From Endozoicomonas_A sp049275935 (GTDB lineage: Bacteria > Pseudomonadota > Gammaproteobacteria > Pseudomonadales > Endozoicomonadaceae): 64,000 nt of DNA. How positions within the stretch are numbered: the first letter of the stretch is position 1; each line of letters opens with the position of its first letter. This document shows, in pieces, positions 26,147 through 36,446 of the stretch. Position numbers and translations under genes: made by a program. Under the pieces are notes generated by a model. The model was not told the DNA's origin. It worked only from the letters and a program-made list of their open reading frames with translations, and searched no databases. The stretch is taken from assembly GCF_049275935.1 (NCBI RefSeq), contig NZ_CP184830.1:4030001-4094000 (forward strand), in the 5' to 3' direction.

Positions 26147-27578
26147 ATTTCAACTGCCCAATACTTCGGCATTCGAATTGCTGGTAGCTGCTCACGCATT
26201 TGGTTTTAAACCTGCGGATCCAGCCTCCGGTCGTCAGTTACAGTCAGAGTTTGCCCATTCCGGTGAAACAGGCTTTCAATGGGTTTATTCTGGTCAGGAT
26301 CCGCTATCACTGTTCGAAAAAGAGGGCACCATTGTTGGTGGTCGTACACTGGCAATACCTAATGGTGAAGAGGTTGATTACTATAAGTTCCATCGGGTCG
26401 GAGAGTGCATGTCTACTTTGGCAGAAGAAGGCATTATGCATAAATTTATTGCCAAAAGTGACCGCTTTAAAAGCCAGAAACCCCGTTTTGGCCAGTATCT
26501 TGCTGTACTGGAAAAGGATCTCCCTGAGAAGACACGAGGTTTCACTGACCGCTTGCAAGTCATCAATGTTGATGGTGAAAGAGCCGTACTGGTCTATCAC
26601 TTCAAAGCGACAAACGACTATGGTGTATACGCTTACACTCCTGATGAAAAAAACACTCCTTATGTGACTGCTGAGCGAGGTCTATTGAATGGCATTCATG
26701 ATATTGGCTTACTGAATGGCCAGTTTGGCATTATGCCTTCGTCAACGATACCCTCATTTCACGATACCGGACGTCGTTGGGTGTTTCTGAGTCCGTTGTT
26801 GGGGAACTCGAAATATTTTGCCCTCCCATTACCCGGAAAATTTGAAAGCTGGATCGAAGCTATTGAACGTCCTGATTTTGGCTGGGCTGGTCTGCGGGAT
26901 TGGGGTGATGTGGAGTTTTATGGCTCTATGAAAAGTGGCCTGGCCGCCGCAGACTCTAAATCGGCGGGTTATACTCCAGAAGTTATGCAACGATTAAGCT
27001 TCGCCAATGCCCTGTGCGAAAACCTGCTGGCGGCTGTGTTATTAAGATCACGCTTGCGTCGGAACTCCCCGGATTATCATTATCAAAAACAATCGGCATT
27101 GAAAGAGACAGAAAACTTTATTGAACAGCTACTGAACGAATACCTGTCGGGCCTGTTTGCAAAAGAAAAAGAATTACAGCCCAAGGCAAGATTGCAAGAG
27201 TTCATGCAGTTAAACGATACCAAATACCGTTCATGGCTGACTCGGACAGCTCAGGAGATCCTGTACTGGACGGCCCTGCAACCTCATGAGGTCAAAGACC
27301 CCAGTGCATTTCCCTTTTCTGATGAGTGTTACTCGGAACACTTAAAGAAAAATGGACATCTTGATGAAATGTTGTACTCGAAATTGCATCCTGTGGACAC
27401 GCAGAAAAAATTCCCCGGAGACTTTTACAAAGCCAATGGTCAGCCCAATCTCGGAGCCGTTAACGGTGTTTTTCCTCTGGTCAGTCTGACCAAGGGGCTT
27501 ACGCTGTTGGCCGCCAATATTTTTGCATTCTCAGATCAATACTCCGAGGATGATAATTTGGCCTGGTCTAAGTTGTAG
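26106..27578 (+). pseudogene. Array copy A, C-terminal domain in shifted frame
   Basis: From KFQLPNTSAFELLVAAHAFG onward (about 26147) this frame is the intact family C-terminal domain: GTIVGGRTLAIPNGEEVDYY, SQKPRFGQYLAVLEKDLP, AERGLLNGIHDIGLLNGQFG, RRWVFLSPLLGN, GLRDWGDVEFYG and the terminal KGLTLLAANIFAFSDQ. It overlaps the N-terminal piece by 41 nt but the reported upstream codons are just the alternate reading of that overlap. No credible start or ribosome-binding site exists, so it is most likely untranslated unless frameshifting rejoins it. Confidence 0.75.
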
Positions 27579-27629
27579 ATAAGCAAATGGTGATTTACCA
27601 GGACCTTTCTACAGCAGATGGGAATATGA

Positions 27630-28094
27630 CTGGATACCCTGAAGAATGTTTCCCGTGCCGAGCAACTGATTGATGATTTCAAAGGGGGGGATCAGTCCAC
27701 CAATGATAAGCTGACCATAGCGATCACGGTGGATATGCTGGATACCGGAATTGATGTACCGGAAATAGTGAACCTGGTCTTTGCCAAACCCATCAAATCC
27801 AAAGTGAAATTCTGGCAGATGATTGGGCGGGGAACCCGGTTCTGTGAAAACCTGTATGGTCTGGGTAAGCATAAAGAAAAGTTCCGGATCTTCGACCACT
27901 GGGGCAACTTTGAATACTTTGAAGAAGACCCCGGAGAAGGCGAAGTCAGCCAAAGCAAATCATTGGCCCAAAAACGTCTTGAAGCCTGGATTGAACTGGG
28001 CAAAGCCGCTCAGAAAAAGTTTGAACAGGGCAGCCTGAAAACCATCGCCAGGCAATTAGTTCGCACCACAAACCCGGCAGCAACTTCAGGATGA
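27630..28094 (+). pseudogene. hsdR: Remnant of type I restriction endonuclease HsdR
   Basis: A 5'-truncated frame encodes the helicase motif V-VI part and C-terminus of a type I restriction/DEAD-box subunit R (EcoEI-like): RAEQLIDDFKGG, AITVDMLDTGIDVPEIVNLV, VKFWQMIGRGTRFC and FRIFDHWGNFEYF. A TGA just before 27630 closes the frame on the left, and the nuclease and first helicase lobe are absent. It follows directly on copy A. Confidence 0.85.
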
Positions 28095-28128
28095 AACAGG
28101 CCCTCTAATGCAATGGCTGGATATCCGG

Positions 28129-28296
28129 GGGCAGGGCATCATTCGAAACAAGGCTCAGTATTACTCACGATTACAAGCATTGAGAGAGCAAAAGGAGACT
28201 GGGAAAGCTGGTTACTGTTCATACTTGAAGCAGTGTTAGAAACGCCGCAAGAAGCCACAGCCCTGATGGGTGAAATAAAAGTCCAGATGCAGGTTA
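28129..28296 (+). pseudogene. C-terminal remnant of a Fic-family protein, frameshifted
   Basis: Two frames read across this stretch. First GIIRNKAQYYSRLQALREQ, then, after a one-base shift near 28,190, KGDWESWLLFILEAVLETPQ and EATALMGEI. Joined, they give the conserved tail of Fic (AMPylation) proteins. The catalytic HPFxxGNGR region is absent. Fic genes are common inside type I restriction loci, consistent with the flanking hsdR and hsdS remnants. Confidence 0.7.
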
Positions 28297-28569
28297 TACT
28301 AGCCGAATTTCCAGCTTTTTACCCAGGGCAGCAGCAAAGCGCTCAAGTGTGGAGAGTTTTACATCCTCAGAATTGTTTTCGATACGGGATATCGCGCTTT
28401 TATGGGTTTGAAGCTTTTGTGCCAGCTGGAGCTGGGTCAACCCTGCTTCTTTTCTGGCCTCCTTGAGCAATACTCCAAACTTGAACGACTCATAGTCCTC
28501 ATCATAACCGTCGGAAAATTCCGGGTCTCGGGCTTTCCTATCTTGAATGTATTGATCCAGATCACTCAT
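28294..28569 (-). CDS. HigA-like antitoxin (XRE)
   Basis: A 91-residue XRE protein: FKFGVLLKEARKEAGLTQLQ then LAQKLQTHKSAISRIENN is the helix-turn-helix, and LSTLERFAAALGKKLEIRLV the usual tail of HigA-type antitoxins. Its ATG overlaps the stop codon of the toxin gene by 4 nt, so the pair is co-translated with the toxin first. It should bind and neutralise the RelE-fold partner and repress their promoter. Confidence 0.88.
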   Translation of the reverse strand: MSDLDQYIQDRKARDPEFSDGYDEDYESFKFGVLLKEARKEAGLTQLQLAQKLQTHKSAISRIENNSEDVKLSTLERFAAALGKKLEIRLV

Positions 28570-28922
28570 GGTATCCTCCTGTTCAGATAATCCCTGCGAC
28601 GCTTTTCTGCCAGCCTGATGGCTTTTGACGGTGTCTTCTGTGTCTTTTTTTGAAAAGCGTGATTTAATACGATCAGGCTGCTTCCGTCAAAGAAACCCAG
28701 CAGACGAAATATATCACTTCCAGATTGAACCCTAACCTCCCAGATTTCCTCAGTGCTAACCAAATTTTTAAAATAACTGCTTGGTACTTTCTCCTGCTCC
28801 TGAACCAGCTTCAGAACCCAGGTAACTTTTCGAGCCTGCTGGCTGCTCAGGGTATTCAGAAAATCAGCAACAGGCGTTTTGCCGTCTTCCGTTGTATAGA
28901 AACTGATTACACGAATGGTCAT
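28566..28922 (-). CDS. HigB/RelE-like toxin (Gp49-type)
   Basis: A 118-residue RelE-superfamily protein of the phage-derived Gp49/HigB type: FYTTEDGKTPVADFLNTLSS, VSTEEIWEVRVQSGSDIFRL then LGFFDGSSLIVLNHAFQKKT, and a basic C-terminus with AEKRRRDYLNRR. Members are ribosome-dependent mRNA interferases; the catalytic function is inferred from the family. The toxin-antitoxin order is that of higBA operons. Unlike its decayed neighbours this pair has no disrupting mutation. Confidence 0.88.
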   Translation of the reverse strand: MTIRVISFYTTEDGKTPVADFLNTLSSQQARKVTWVLKLVQEQEKVPSSYFKNLVSTEEIWEVRVQSGSDIFRLLGFFDGSSLIVLNHAFQKKTQKTPSKAIRLAEKRRRDYLNRRIP

Positions 28923-29020
28923 AGGTTAACACAGGTGTAAACTTTTTCCAGCCGGGTTCTGGTAGAAAATTCGGGTTCTGCCAGCCAGTAATGGATATAA
29001 TCAGCGATATTTTTTGACTC

Positions 29021-29043
29021 GTTCCCACGGTCCACCGTGGGAA
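29021..29043. repeat. REP-like palindrome
   Basis: TTCCCACGG-TCCA-CCGTGGGAA is a perfect 9-bp stem within the wider sequence CGTTCCCAC..GTGGGAATGC, a REP-like unit widespread in gammaproteobacteria. A REP-associated transposase gene lies at 52619-53605 in the same window. It sits in a 340-bp gap between the toxin gene and the hsdS/higB remnants. Confidence 0.6.
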
Positions 29044-29109
29044 TGCACACCTCCCCAACAAGTCAGGCACAGTAAATGAAGAGAGCCTATGGGTTCCAAC
29101 GCAGGAACA

Positions 29110-29218
29110 TGGGAACCAGACTGATGCTGAATCTAGAGCTCGTGCCCAAAGTGCATCCTTTGAGACTGATGCTCTGTTCAATGCCCTCAGCCAAAAAGCC
29201 TTCGCCGGAGAGCTATAA
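29110..29218 (+). pseudogene. hsdS: 3' remnant of type I specificity subunit HsdS
   Basis: A short frame ends ASFETDALFNALSQKAFAGEL, the characteristic last helix of type I restriction HsdS subunits (consensus LFxxLxxxAFxGEL), with its stop at 29216. Nothing upstream of about 29110 is recognisable. With the HsdR and Fic fragments 1-1.5 kb to the left it marks a destroyed restriction-modification locus. Confidence 0.65.
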
Positions 29219-29273
29219 GCCGAACTGAATATTCATCCGATGGTGGCATGGTATCCGTGCTACCATGCAATCC

Positions 29274-29525
29274 ATGATCGCTTCATCCAAAGACAAGGCA
29301 ACAGCAGATATTTTTAACGATAAGGCTTCCCGCCTGGCCCGCAAAGTCTGTCCACAGTCGTTTTGGCAAATCGCCGCAAGAAAGCTGGATCAGCTGGATT
29401 CTGTGCTAATCCTGGATGAACCACCGGGTAACTGTCGTGAAGCCTTGACCCGAGACCGGAAAGGGCGTGAAATTCGTATGATTTTTTTGCCGGAATCAAA
29501 AATATTGACTAGGCTCTTGCACTGA
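29274..29525 (+). pseudogene. Truncated HigB-type toxin gene
   Basis: SSKDKATADIFNDKASRLAR then KVCPQSFWQIAARKLDQLDS and PPGNCREALTRDRKG are the first two-thirds of a HigB (plasmid-maintenance killer) toxin. The essential C-terminal strand, normally beginning SIRINDQYRICF, is replaced by unrelated sequence from about 29470. No antitoxin gene follows. It is a remnant and a different subfamily from the intact toxin at 28566. Confidence 0.7.
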
Positions 29526-29627
29526 TAGCGGTCACCATGAGTTGTTGATGCCTGTTTCAATGGTAAAAACAATAAAGACCATTATTTGTTTTCGTGCGTT
29601 CATCAATGATTGGATTTAAACAATCTC

Positions 29628-32600
29628 ATGAGAAGATACGCATTATTTTTTATTTTTACCCTGCAGTTGTCCTGGGCAAGCATCAGCAATTCAGATACGG
29701 ATAATCACGGTTATCGTGAAGCTGAAAGCGGGTTAAATACACTTTCACCTTTTGATTTTGAGTTTCACAGTGTGTCGCCATTGGGCTTCTTTTTCCGTCT
29801 TGGAGATGATTTTACTTATCGACGTTATGGCGATTATTTATCACTGAACGGTTTGCGCACACTGCCCACGCTGGCGTTTAACGCCATGATTTACTGGATG
29901 GTGAGTAAAACTACAGCCTCCGTACTGAGCCGCTGGACAGAAAACCCTTTGATGCTGCACACCGCTCAAGTCTTGTCCATGGCCATTTTGCCCGGTGTAA
30001 AAAGTGCCTTGTACACTTGGTATACCGGGACTCGTTTGGGATCAGAACAAATTCAGGTGGACCCTCCTCACATTCGCAAGCGATTTTACCTGGAGCTGAT
30101 TTACCAGCAGCAAAGTCACCAGCAGACTTTGCGAATAACGCCATTCCCGTTGAACCCATCCATCAGCCCCTGGTTGGCCGAGACTCCATTAGCTGAGGGT
30201 TACTCCCCCTGGCTGGAGCTGTACGAGGCCAGTTCGCAACACGGTGTCGTCCATATTGATCTCTCATGGGTTTCACCCATGGCGGCAAATGCCATTCGCA
30301 TTGATATTGACTATTCAGACAAAAGCAGGGAGTCAACTTTAGTCACCCTGACCAACACTGGAAACTCAGAAAGTTTACCGGTGAGTATTGAGTCGTTGTT
30401 GCATAATGAGGCGAAAGATTTTGCCAATGGTTTTTCCATTGCTAGCCTGCTAAGCGATGCGGTCATTAAAAACACCATAGCTTTGATCCAAAATCCGGAT
30501 TCGGCCTCAACCAGCCTCCCTGTGTCACAGGTCGCTGGCAACGTTGAATTTGAGGCGGATGGTCATAGCGGTCAGCTCTCACTTTGTGGCGAGCAGCAAC
30601 CCGAATGCAACAGCCATCTGCAATTGACCTATAAACTGTTTCCATACCCGCATTTTGGTATGACTTTGCAGGGGCAGCAGGACATCAAAACCAGCGTTGA
30701 CGCGACCATTAAACAGCTGGCGAATGCCAACCGCGCTGAGCTGATTCTGCAACTGCTGGAAAAGGCGGTTCTACACTTTTTCATAGCCTCTTTTCAGCAA
30801 AACAATCAGGAGCCAGAGAATACTGGCAAGCCTTATTTTCAGGCCTCCTCTCAACATAACGAAAGAAGCCTTAAAACGATCATAACCCCCCCTCACGATA
30901 AGCTTGCTAAAGCGTTGCAGCCAGTGGTTAAAACGTTGATGCCGGAAGGTGGTATCTGGAAATCAGGAAAGCTCTCCGACGTTCCACCGGTGCTGTGGGT
31001 GCTGCATCCTGCGTTATTTAGAAGTTTTATGGTAAAGCCCGAAGTCTCATCATCCGGACCTTTAAAAAGGTTTAAGGTTAGTCCGGGTGTGAACACCGCT
31101 CTTCTTACCGGGAAACAAGTCGAGTTGATTCAAAAGGTCCTTGATGGCAAAGCCAGTGAAATCACAGAAGATGAGTTCGTGAACGTTATCGACTATTTTT
31201 CAATAATAAATTCCAGGCAATATGTACCTGATGCTTATCTAGAATCACCCAGCCTTATGAAAGACTTTGTGAGGAATGGTGTTTTATGCGCTGACGAAAT
31301 ACCAGTAGATAAACTAACTAAAGATATACTTTTAGCTCAGAGCGATGGTATTCGTACCCTTACCCGCTATGATAAATTACCTGATGAATTGAAAAAAGAT
31401 CTTGATTTTCTTATTGAATTTTCAGGGCGTTATGGCATTCCCTACAGCACACCAGCAAAATTGGCAATTTTTATTTATTGTCACTTGGACACCGTGGAAA
31501 AAATAGGGTCCTTGCATCGTCTTCCAGCCAGTTTTAAAAGTGACTACTTATACGACGAGCTCATTCGTTCAGGAATGATCGAGCTTGATTACCTTCCAGA
31601 ACGCATTAAAAATAAAAACAAAGCCTTCTGCCTTTCACAATTGGCAAATGGCTTTTGTGAATTATCAGACGTTCCGATTCATTTTATGACAAAAGAATCC
31701 ATCCTGAGTTCGATTAATAATGGTAAACATTTGCTTCGTAATTTTCGTAGAATTTGTTCCGATGAATACAAAATGTTCACCAGTGATCCTGTTTTTTATG
31801 AAGAACTACTGGTCAAGTTCGTCACAGTCGAATTGGGAATGTTGGATAAGTTCGATTCTGTATTATACTCTGATTTAAACGATTCCTGCTTGTGTGAGGT
31901 GCATAATTCTGCATTAAAAAGATATGAGGCAGATGGGGAAAAATTTGGTTTATTATTAAAAAAACTGACAAAAGCAAATCCTTTTATTTTGCTTTACACT
32001 GTAAATCTGGATGCTGCCTTGCTTCAGCAATTAATCGGCATAGCAAAGGAGTCATTATTAGACATATTAAGCAGGAGACCTAAAGTAAGTCATGGCTTAT
32101 ACCCTGGACTAATTGATGGTTTCTTTGACAAAGTGAATGCAGATGAAAGTTTTAAAGTCCGTGTCCTGAATATTGTTTCTCCTTATGTTCTTGCTCATAT
32201 TGGGGAGTCTTTCAAACCCCGTATTCGTTTTCCAGAGCAAATCCTCAAGGAGCAAGATAAAATGGTGCTCAAATCCAGGCCCTTTCACAAGGGAAAAGAG
32301 CATCTTCTGTTCAGAAAGTTACGGCCTGTCGATCGTAGCATTGTAGTAGAATACATTGAACGACACAGGGAGTTTGTGTACTTTTTTAAAGACAAAGAAT
32401 ATCTCGAAAGTTGCTGCACTGACCCGATACTCCGGCAAAGACTCATATATACATTTGCACAAAGGCTTGTTGCCAATAAACATGATTTATTGCATGATTA
32501 TAAGGATAATCTGCCCCGACAATTGCTGGATGATACTCTTGATTTTCTCAAAGATCCGGCACTTTTTTTCAAACTGGATTCTTCTGAAAAACTCACAGAA

Positions 32601-34040
32601 CCCGTTAATCCTCTGGAATTTCAACTGCCCAATACTTCGGCATTCGAATTACTGGTGGCTCTTCACGCATTTGGTGTTCATTTTGCGGATCAAGATTCCA
32701 CTCGACAATTAAAGTCAGAGTTCGTTCGTGCCGCTGAAACAGAGTTTCAACCGGTTTATCCTGGTCAACATCCGATAACACTGTTTGAGAAAGAAGGTAC
32801 CATCGTTGGTGGACGTACACTGGCAATAGCCAATGGTGAAGAGGTTGATTACTATAAATTCCATCGGGTCGGAGAGTTGAAGACGGCCCTGGCGAAAGAA
32901 GGCATTATGCATCAATTTGCTGCCAAAAGTGACCGCTTTAAAAGTCAGAAACCCCGTTTTGGCCAGTACCTTCTGGTGCTGGAAAAGGATCTTCCCAAGG
33001 GTACCCAAGGTTTCACTGATTGCTTACAAGCGAGCGATTTTGATGGTAAAAGAGCCAGTCTGGTTTATCACTTCAAGGCGACAAACAACTTTGCTAAATA
33101 CGCTCACACTCCTGATGTAACCGGAACCCCTTATGCGACAGCTGAGCAGGGTCTACTGAAGGGCATTCATGATATTGGCGTACTTAATGGCCAGTTTGGC
33201 ATTATGCCTAAGTCCAGGTTACCGTCCTATCACGCTAGCCAACGTCCCTGGGTGTTCCTGAGTCCGTTGTTGGACGAGTCACTTTATTCTGTCTTCCCCT
33301 TACCCAGAGAGTTTACGGGCTGGATCGAAGCTATTGAACGTCCTGAATTCGGCTGGAATGGTTTAAGGGATTGGGGCAATATGGAGTCTTATGGCGCTGT
33401 GAAAAGTGGCCTGACTAAGAGAGACTTAAAAACTACGGATTATTCTCCGGAGGTTTTGCAACGGCTAAGCTTTGCCAATGCTATTTGCGAAAAATTGCTG
33501 TCAGCCGTGTTGTTGAGATCGCGCCTGCGTCGCAACTCCCCGGATTATCATTATCAAAATCTACAGGCAGTGAAAGAGACAGAAAACTTTATTGAACAGC
33601 TACTGAACGAATACCTTTCGGGTTTGTTTGCAAAAGAAAAAGAATTACAGCCCAAGTCAAGATTGCAGAAATTGATGCGACTTGACGATGCTAAATATCG
33701 TCCATGGTTGACTCGTACAGCCCAGGAGATTCTATACTGGACTGCCCTGCAACCTGATGAGGTCACAGACCCTTGTGCTTTTACCCCTTCTGGCGAGTGC
33801 TATTCAGAACATCTGAAACGCAGTGGACGCCTGGATAAAACACTGTACCCGAAACATTTACACCCCCTGGATGAGCATAAAAAATTTCCCAGAGATTTCC
33901 GCCTGGCTACTGGTCAGTCCATTCTTGGGGCCAGGCGCTCTGTTTTTCCCCTGATCAGTCTGGTTAAGGGGCTTACCCTGTTTGTCAGTAATATTTTTGC
34001 CTACGAAGACCAATATACCGAGGGTGCTGATTGGGAATAG
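29628..34040 (+). CDS. Array copy B: secreted domain fused to family body
   Basis: A chimera of about 1,470 residues. ATG 29628 gives MRRYALFFIFTLQLSWA, a good signal peptide; an in-frame TTG at 29610 is less likely. Residues about 20-470 form a domain found nowhere else in the window. Around residue 465 (LHPALFRSFM) the protein runs through what is intergenic sequence after copy B, GCATCCTGCAT...GTTATTTAG. It then enters the family body at KPEVSSSGPLKRFKVSPGVN, without the header module. The rest is full length, ending KGLTLFVSNIFAYEDQ. It has no sigma-E-like promoter. So this copy would be exported, unlike its paralogs. Its function is unknown. Confidence 0.8.
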   Translation: MRRYALFFIFTLQLSWASISNSDTDNHGYREAESGLNTLSPFDFEFHSVSPLGFFFRLGDDFTYRRYGDYLSLNGLRTLPTLAFNAMIYWMVSKTTASVLSRWTENPLMLHTAQVLSMAILPGVKSALYTWYTGTRLGSEQIQVDPPHIRKRFYLELIYQQQSHQQTLRITPFPLNPSISPWLAETPLAEGYSPWLELYEASSQHGVVHIDLSWVSPMAANAIRIDIDYSDKSRESTLVTLTNTGNSESLPVSIESLLHNEAKDFANGFSIASLLSDAVIKNTIALIQNPDSASTSLPVSQVAGNVEFEADGHSGQLSLCGEQQPECNSHLQLTYKLFPYPHFGMTLQGQQDIKTSVDATIKQLANANRAELILQLLEKAVLHFFIASFQQNNQEPENTGKPYFQASSQHNERSLKTIITPPHDKLAKALQPVVKTLMPEGGIWKSGKLSDVPPVLWVLHPALFRSFMVKPEVSSSGPLKRFKVSPGVNTALLTGKQVELIQKVLDGKASEITEDEFVNVIDYFSIINSRQYVPDAYLESPSLMKDFVRNGVLCADEIPVDKLTKDILLAQSDGIRTLTRYDKLPDELKKDLDFLIEFSGRYGIPYSTPAKLAIFIYCHLDTVEKIGSLHRLPASFKSDYLYDELIRSGMIELDYLPERIKNKNKAFCLSQLANGFCELSDVPIHFMTKESILSSINNGKHLLRNFRRICSDEYKMFTSDPVFYEELLVKFVTVELGMLDKFDSVLYSDLNDSCLCEVHNSALKRYEADGEKFGLLLKKLTKANPFILLYTVNLDAALLQQLIGIAKESLLDILSRRPKVSHGLYPGLIDGFFDKVNADESFKVRVLNIVSPYVLAHIGESFKPRIRFPEQILKEQDKMVLKSRPFHKGKEHLLFRKLRPVDRSIVVEYIERHREFVYFFKDKEYLESCCTDPILRQRLIYTFAQRLVANKHDLLHDYKDNLPRQLLDDTLDFLKDPALFFKLDSSEKLTEPVNPLEFQLPNTSAFELLVALHAFGVHFADQDSTRQLKSEFVRAAETEFQPVYPGQHPITLFEKEGTIVGGRTLAIANGEEVDYYKFHRVGELKTALAKEGIMHQFAAKSDRFKSQKPRFGQYLLVLEKDLPKGTQGFTDCLQASDFDGKRASLVYHFKATNNFAKYAHTPDVTGTPYATAEQGLLKGIHDIGVLNGQFGIMPKSRLPSYHASQRPWVFLSPLLDESLYSVFPLPREFTGWIEAIERPEFGWNGLRDWGNMESYGAVKSGLTKRDLKTTDYSPEVLQRLSFANAICEKLLSAVLLRSRLRRNSPDYHYQNLQAVKETENFIEQLLNEYLSGLFAKEKELQPKSRLQKLMRLDDAKYRPWLTRTAQEILYWTALQPDEVTDPCAFTPSGECYSEHLKRSGRLDKTLYPKHLHPLDEHKKFPRDFRLATGQSILGARRSVFPLISLVKGLTLFVSNIFAYEDQYTEGADWE

Positions 34041-34139
34041 CGTGGATATCCGCCATTGCATCCTGCATCCAGGGTTATTTAGATTATTTTGTGCCGTCCT
34101 GGCCCGGGCTGGGGTCTTTTTCCGACTCTGTGTTTTTTT

Positions 34140-36341
34140 GGAACTTCTGACAGAGCTAAAGCCGATGTTCCAGAAAATGCTAGAGAAAATCAGGGCAATA
34201 TCTCCGGCAGAGTCGTCAGACCTGTCAGCGATGGAACGTTGGGCTTCAATCGAGAAGATTTCGAATCAGAACCCACAAAAGATCAAAAAGAGACCGGAAT
34301 GTCCTCCAGAGTGGTTGTTTTAGATATAGATACCTGTGAAGCCAGTGTACGCAAAACAAAGCTGAACTTTAACGATGCTGTAGATATTGGTCTTTCGATA
34401 AAGTCCGAAGCATCAACACCCGGAACTTTAAAAAAGCTTAAAGCGAGCCCGGGCACGAGCAATGCTATCTTTACGGAAGAACAAGTCGAGCTGATTCAAA
34501 AGCTTATTGATGGTCGAGGCCATGAACTCACAGAAGGTCAATTCACTAAAATTATCAGCTTTATAAGACGACAAGACCTTAGCCGATTTTTGCCTCGAGC
34601 TTATCATCAATCGCCAATTCTTATGAAAGAGTTTGTAAGACATGGTATTTTTGCGATTCAAGAACTACCAAAAAATAAGCTAACCAAGGGTATACTATTG
34701 GCCCAGCCTATGTATATACCTTTCCGATGTGGCCTCGATGATCTAACCGATGAATTGAAATGTGATATTAATTTTCTTATTGAGTATTCGAATCTGTATG
34801 GTATTCCCCAAGATACACCATTCAGTCTGGCCGTTTTTATTTATAGCCACTTGAATACCACAGCGAAAATGAAATCGCTGGAAAATCTTCCAGTCAGTTT
34901 CAAAGATGATGATTTTTATGATGAACTTATTCGCTCAGGAATGATAAGGCTTAAAGACCTTCCAGAATATATTAAAAGTAAAAACGAAGCTTATTGTCTG
35001 TCACAACTATCAAAGGGTTTGTGTGATTTGCCAGAGGTTCCGGCTCAGTTTTTGACAAAAGAAGTTATTTTGGATTCGCTCAGTAGCTGTAATTGGTATC
35101 ATAATTTTGAGAGTATTTACTACCAGAAATGCAACCTGTTCACCAAGGATTCTGTCTTTTTTGAAGAAATCATGCTCAAGGTGGTAACTGCTGAATTGGA
35201 AACAAATAATCTTGTCGATGATGCCTATCGAAGGTCCCTGTTCAGGGTATATTCTCTTGCTTCGAAACTGTATGAAAATGACAAAAAAAAATTTGGTCTT
35301 TTATTAAAAAAACTGGTGAAAGTTAATCCTTTTGTATTGAATTCTATTGGGGGTTTTAAGGGTGAGCAGTTTCAGGAGTTAATCGATATAGCAAAGTATT
35401 CATTATTGGACATATTAAGTAGTAGGCCTGAAGTAAGCCAAGGTTTTAGTATTTTGGCTCTTTATGGTTTCTTTGAAATAGTTAATGCAGACAGCGCTTT
35501 TAAAACCCATGTTTTGAATGTTGTTTATCCTTATTTTCCTGATCATGGGATCGAGTATCTTCCAGATGAAATTCAGAATGAGCTGGATCGAATAGTGCTC
35601 AAATCTGAAGCCTTTGATATGGGATGTCATCACATTCTGAACAGAAAGTTATTGCCCGCTGACCCTCGCACTGTAATTGACTATATTGAACGGAATCGGG
35701 AATTTTTGAGGCTTTTTAACAATAAAGAATATTTGGAGAAGTCTTGCAATGATCCAATAGTCCGGAAAAGGCTCATTCCAATACTTGCAGAAAGGTTAGT
35801 TACTAATAAAGAAGATGTATTGTATGTTTGGCAATTTTGTCTCCCCCGACAATTATTGGATGATACTCTGGATTTTCTCAAAGACCCGGCACTTTTCTCG
35901 AAACTGGATGCTTCTGACAAATTGTCAGAACCCGTTAATCCTCTTAACTTTCAGCTGCGCAATACTTCGGCACTCGAATTAATAGACGATTCCAAATACC
36001 GTTCATGGTTGACTCGCACAGCTCAGGAGATCCTTTACTGGACTGCCTTGCAACCCTGTGAGGTGACGGACCCTTGTGCCTCTCCCCTCTCTGGTGAGTG
36101 TTACTCGGAACACTTAAAGCAGAAGGGCTGTCTTGATGAAACATTGTACCCGAAACCTCTGCATCCCCTGGAAATACAGAAAAAATTTCCCAGAGACTTC
36201 TGCAGAGCGAATGGTCAGCTCAACCTTGGAGCCATTAACGCTGTTTTTCCACTGGTCGCTCTGACCAGGGGGCTTACGCGGTTGGTCAGCAATATTTTTG
36301 CCTACGCAGGTCAATACGCTGAAGATGAAAGTATGGAATGA
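34140..36341 (+). pseudogene. Array copy C: promoter lost, two internal deletions
   Basis: A family member open from about 34,089 but without a normal start. A -35 GGAACTT survives at 34140-34146, then jumps straight into header codons (DVPENARENQGNISGRVV), so the -10, leader and start codon are deleted. The body is intact through the helical region. At ALELIDDSKYRSWLTRTAQE (about 35,980) roughly 1.03 kb of the C-terminal domain is missing in frame compared with copy B, and the last 110 residues follow normally. Translation could only begin at a TTG or an internal ATG such as 34299. It is probably silent. Confidence 0.75.
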
Positions 36342-36398
36342 CCTGGATATCCACAGTTCATCCTGTACCTCAGGCTATTCACATTGTTTTTTGCGACA

Positions 36399-36422
36399 CT
36401 GGCCCGGCCAGAGGTCTTTTTT
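36399..36422 (+). terminator. Probable terminator between copies C and D
   Basis: CTGGCC-C-GGCCAG (36399-36411) followed by GAGGTC and a T-run. Similar CTGGCxxxGCCAG plus T-rich sequences follow copies E (41281-41302) and B, so it is part of the repeated intergenic cassette. The stem is short, hence moderate confidence. Confidence 0.5.
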
Positions 36423-36446
36423 CAGCTCTATGATCTTTCTTTTTTT

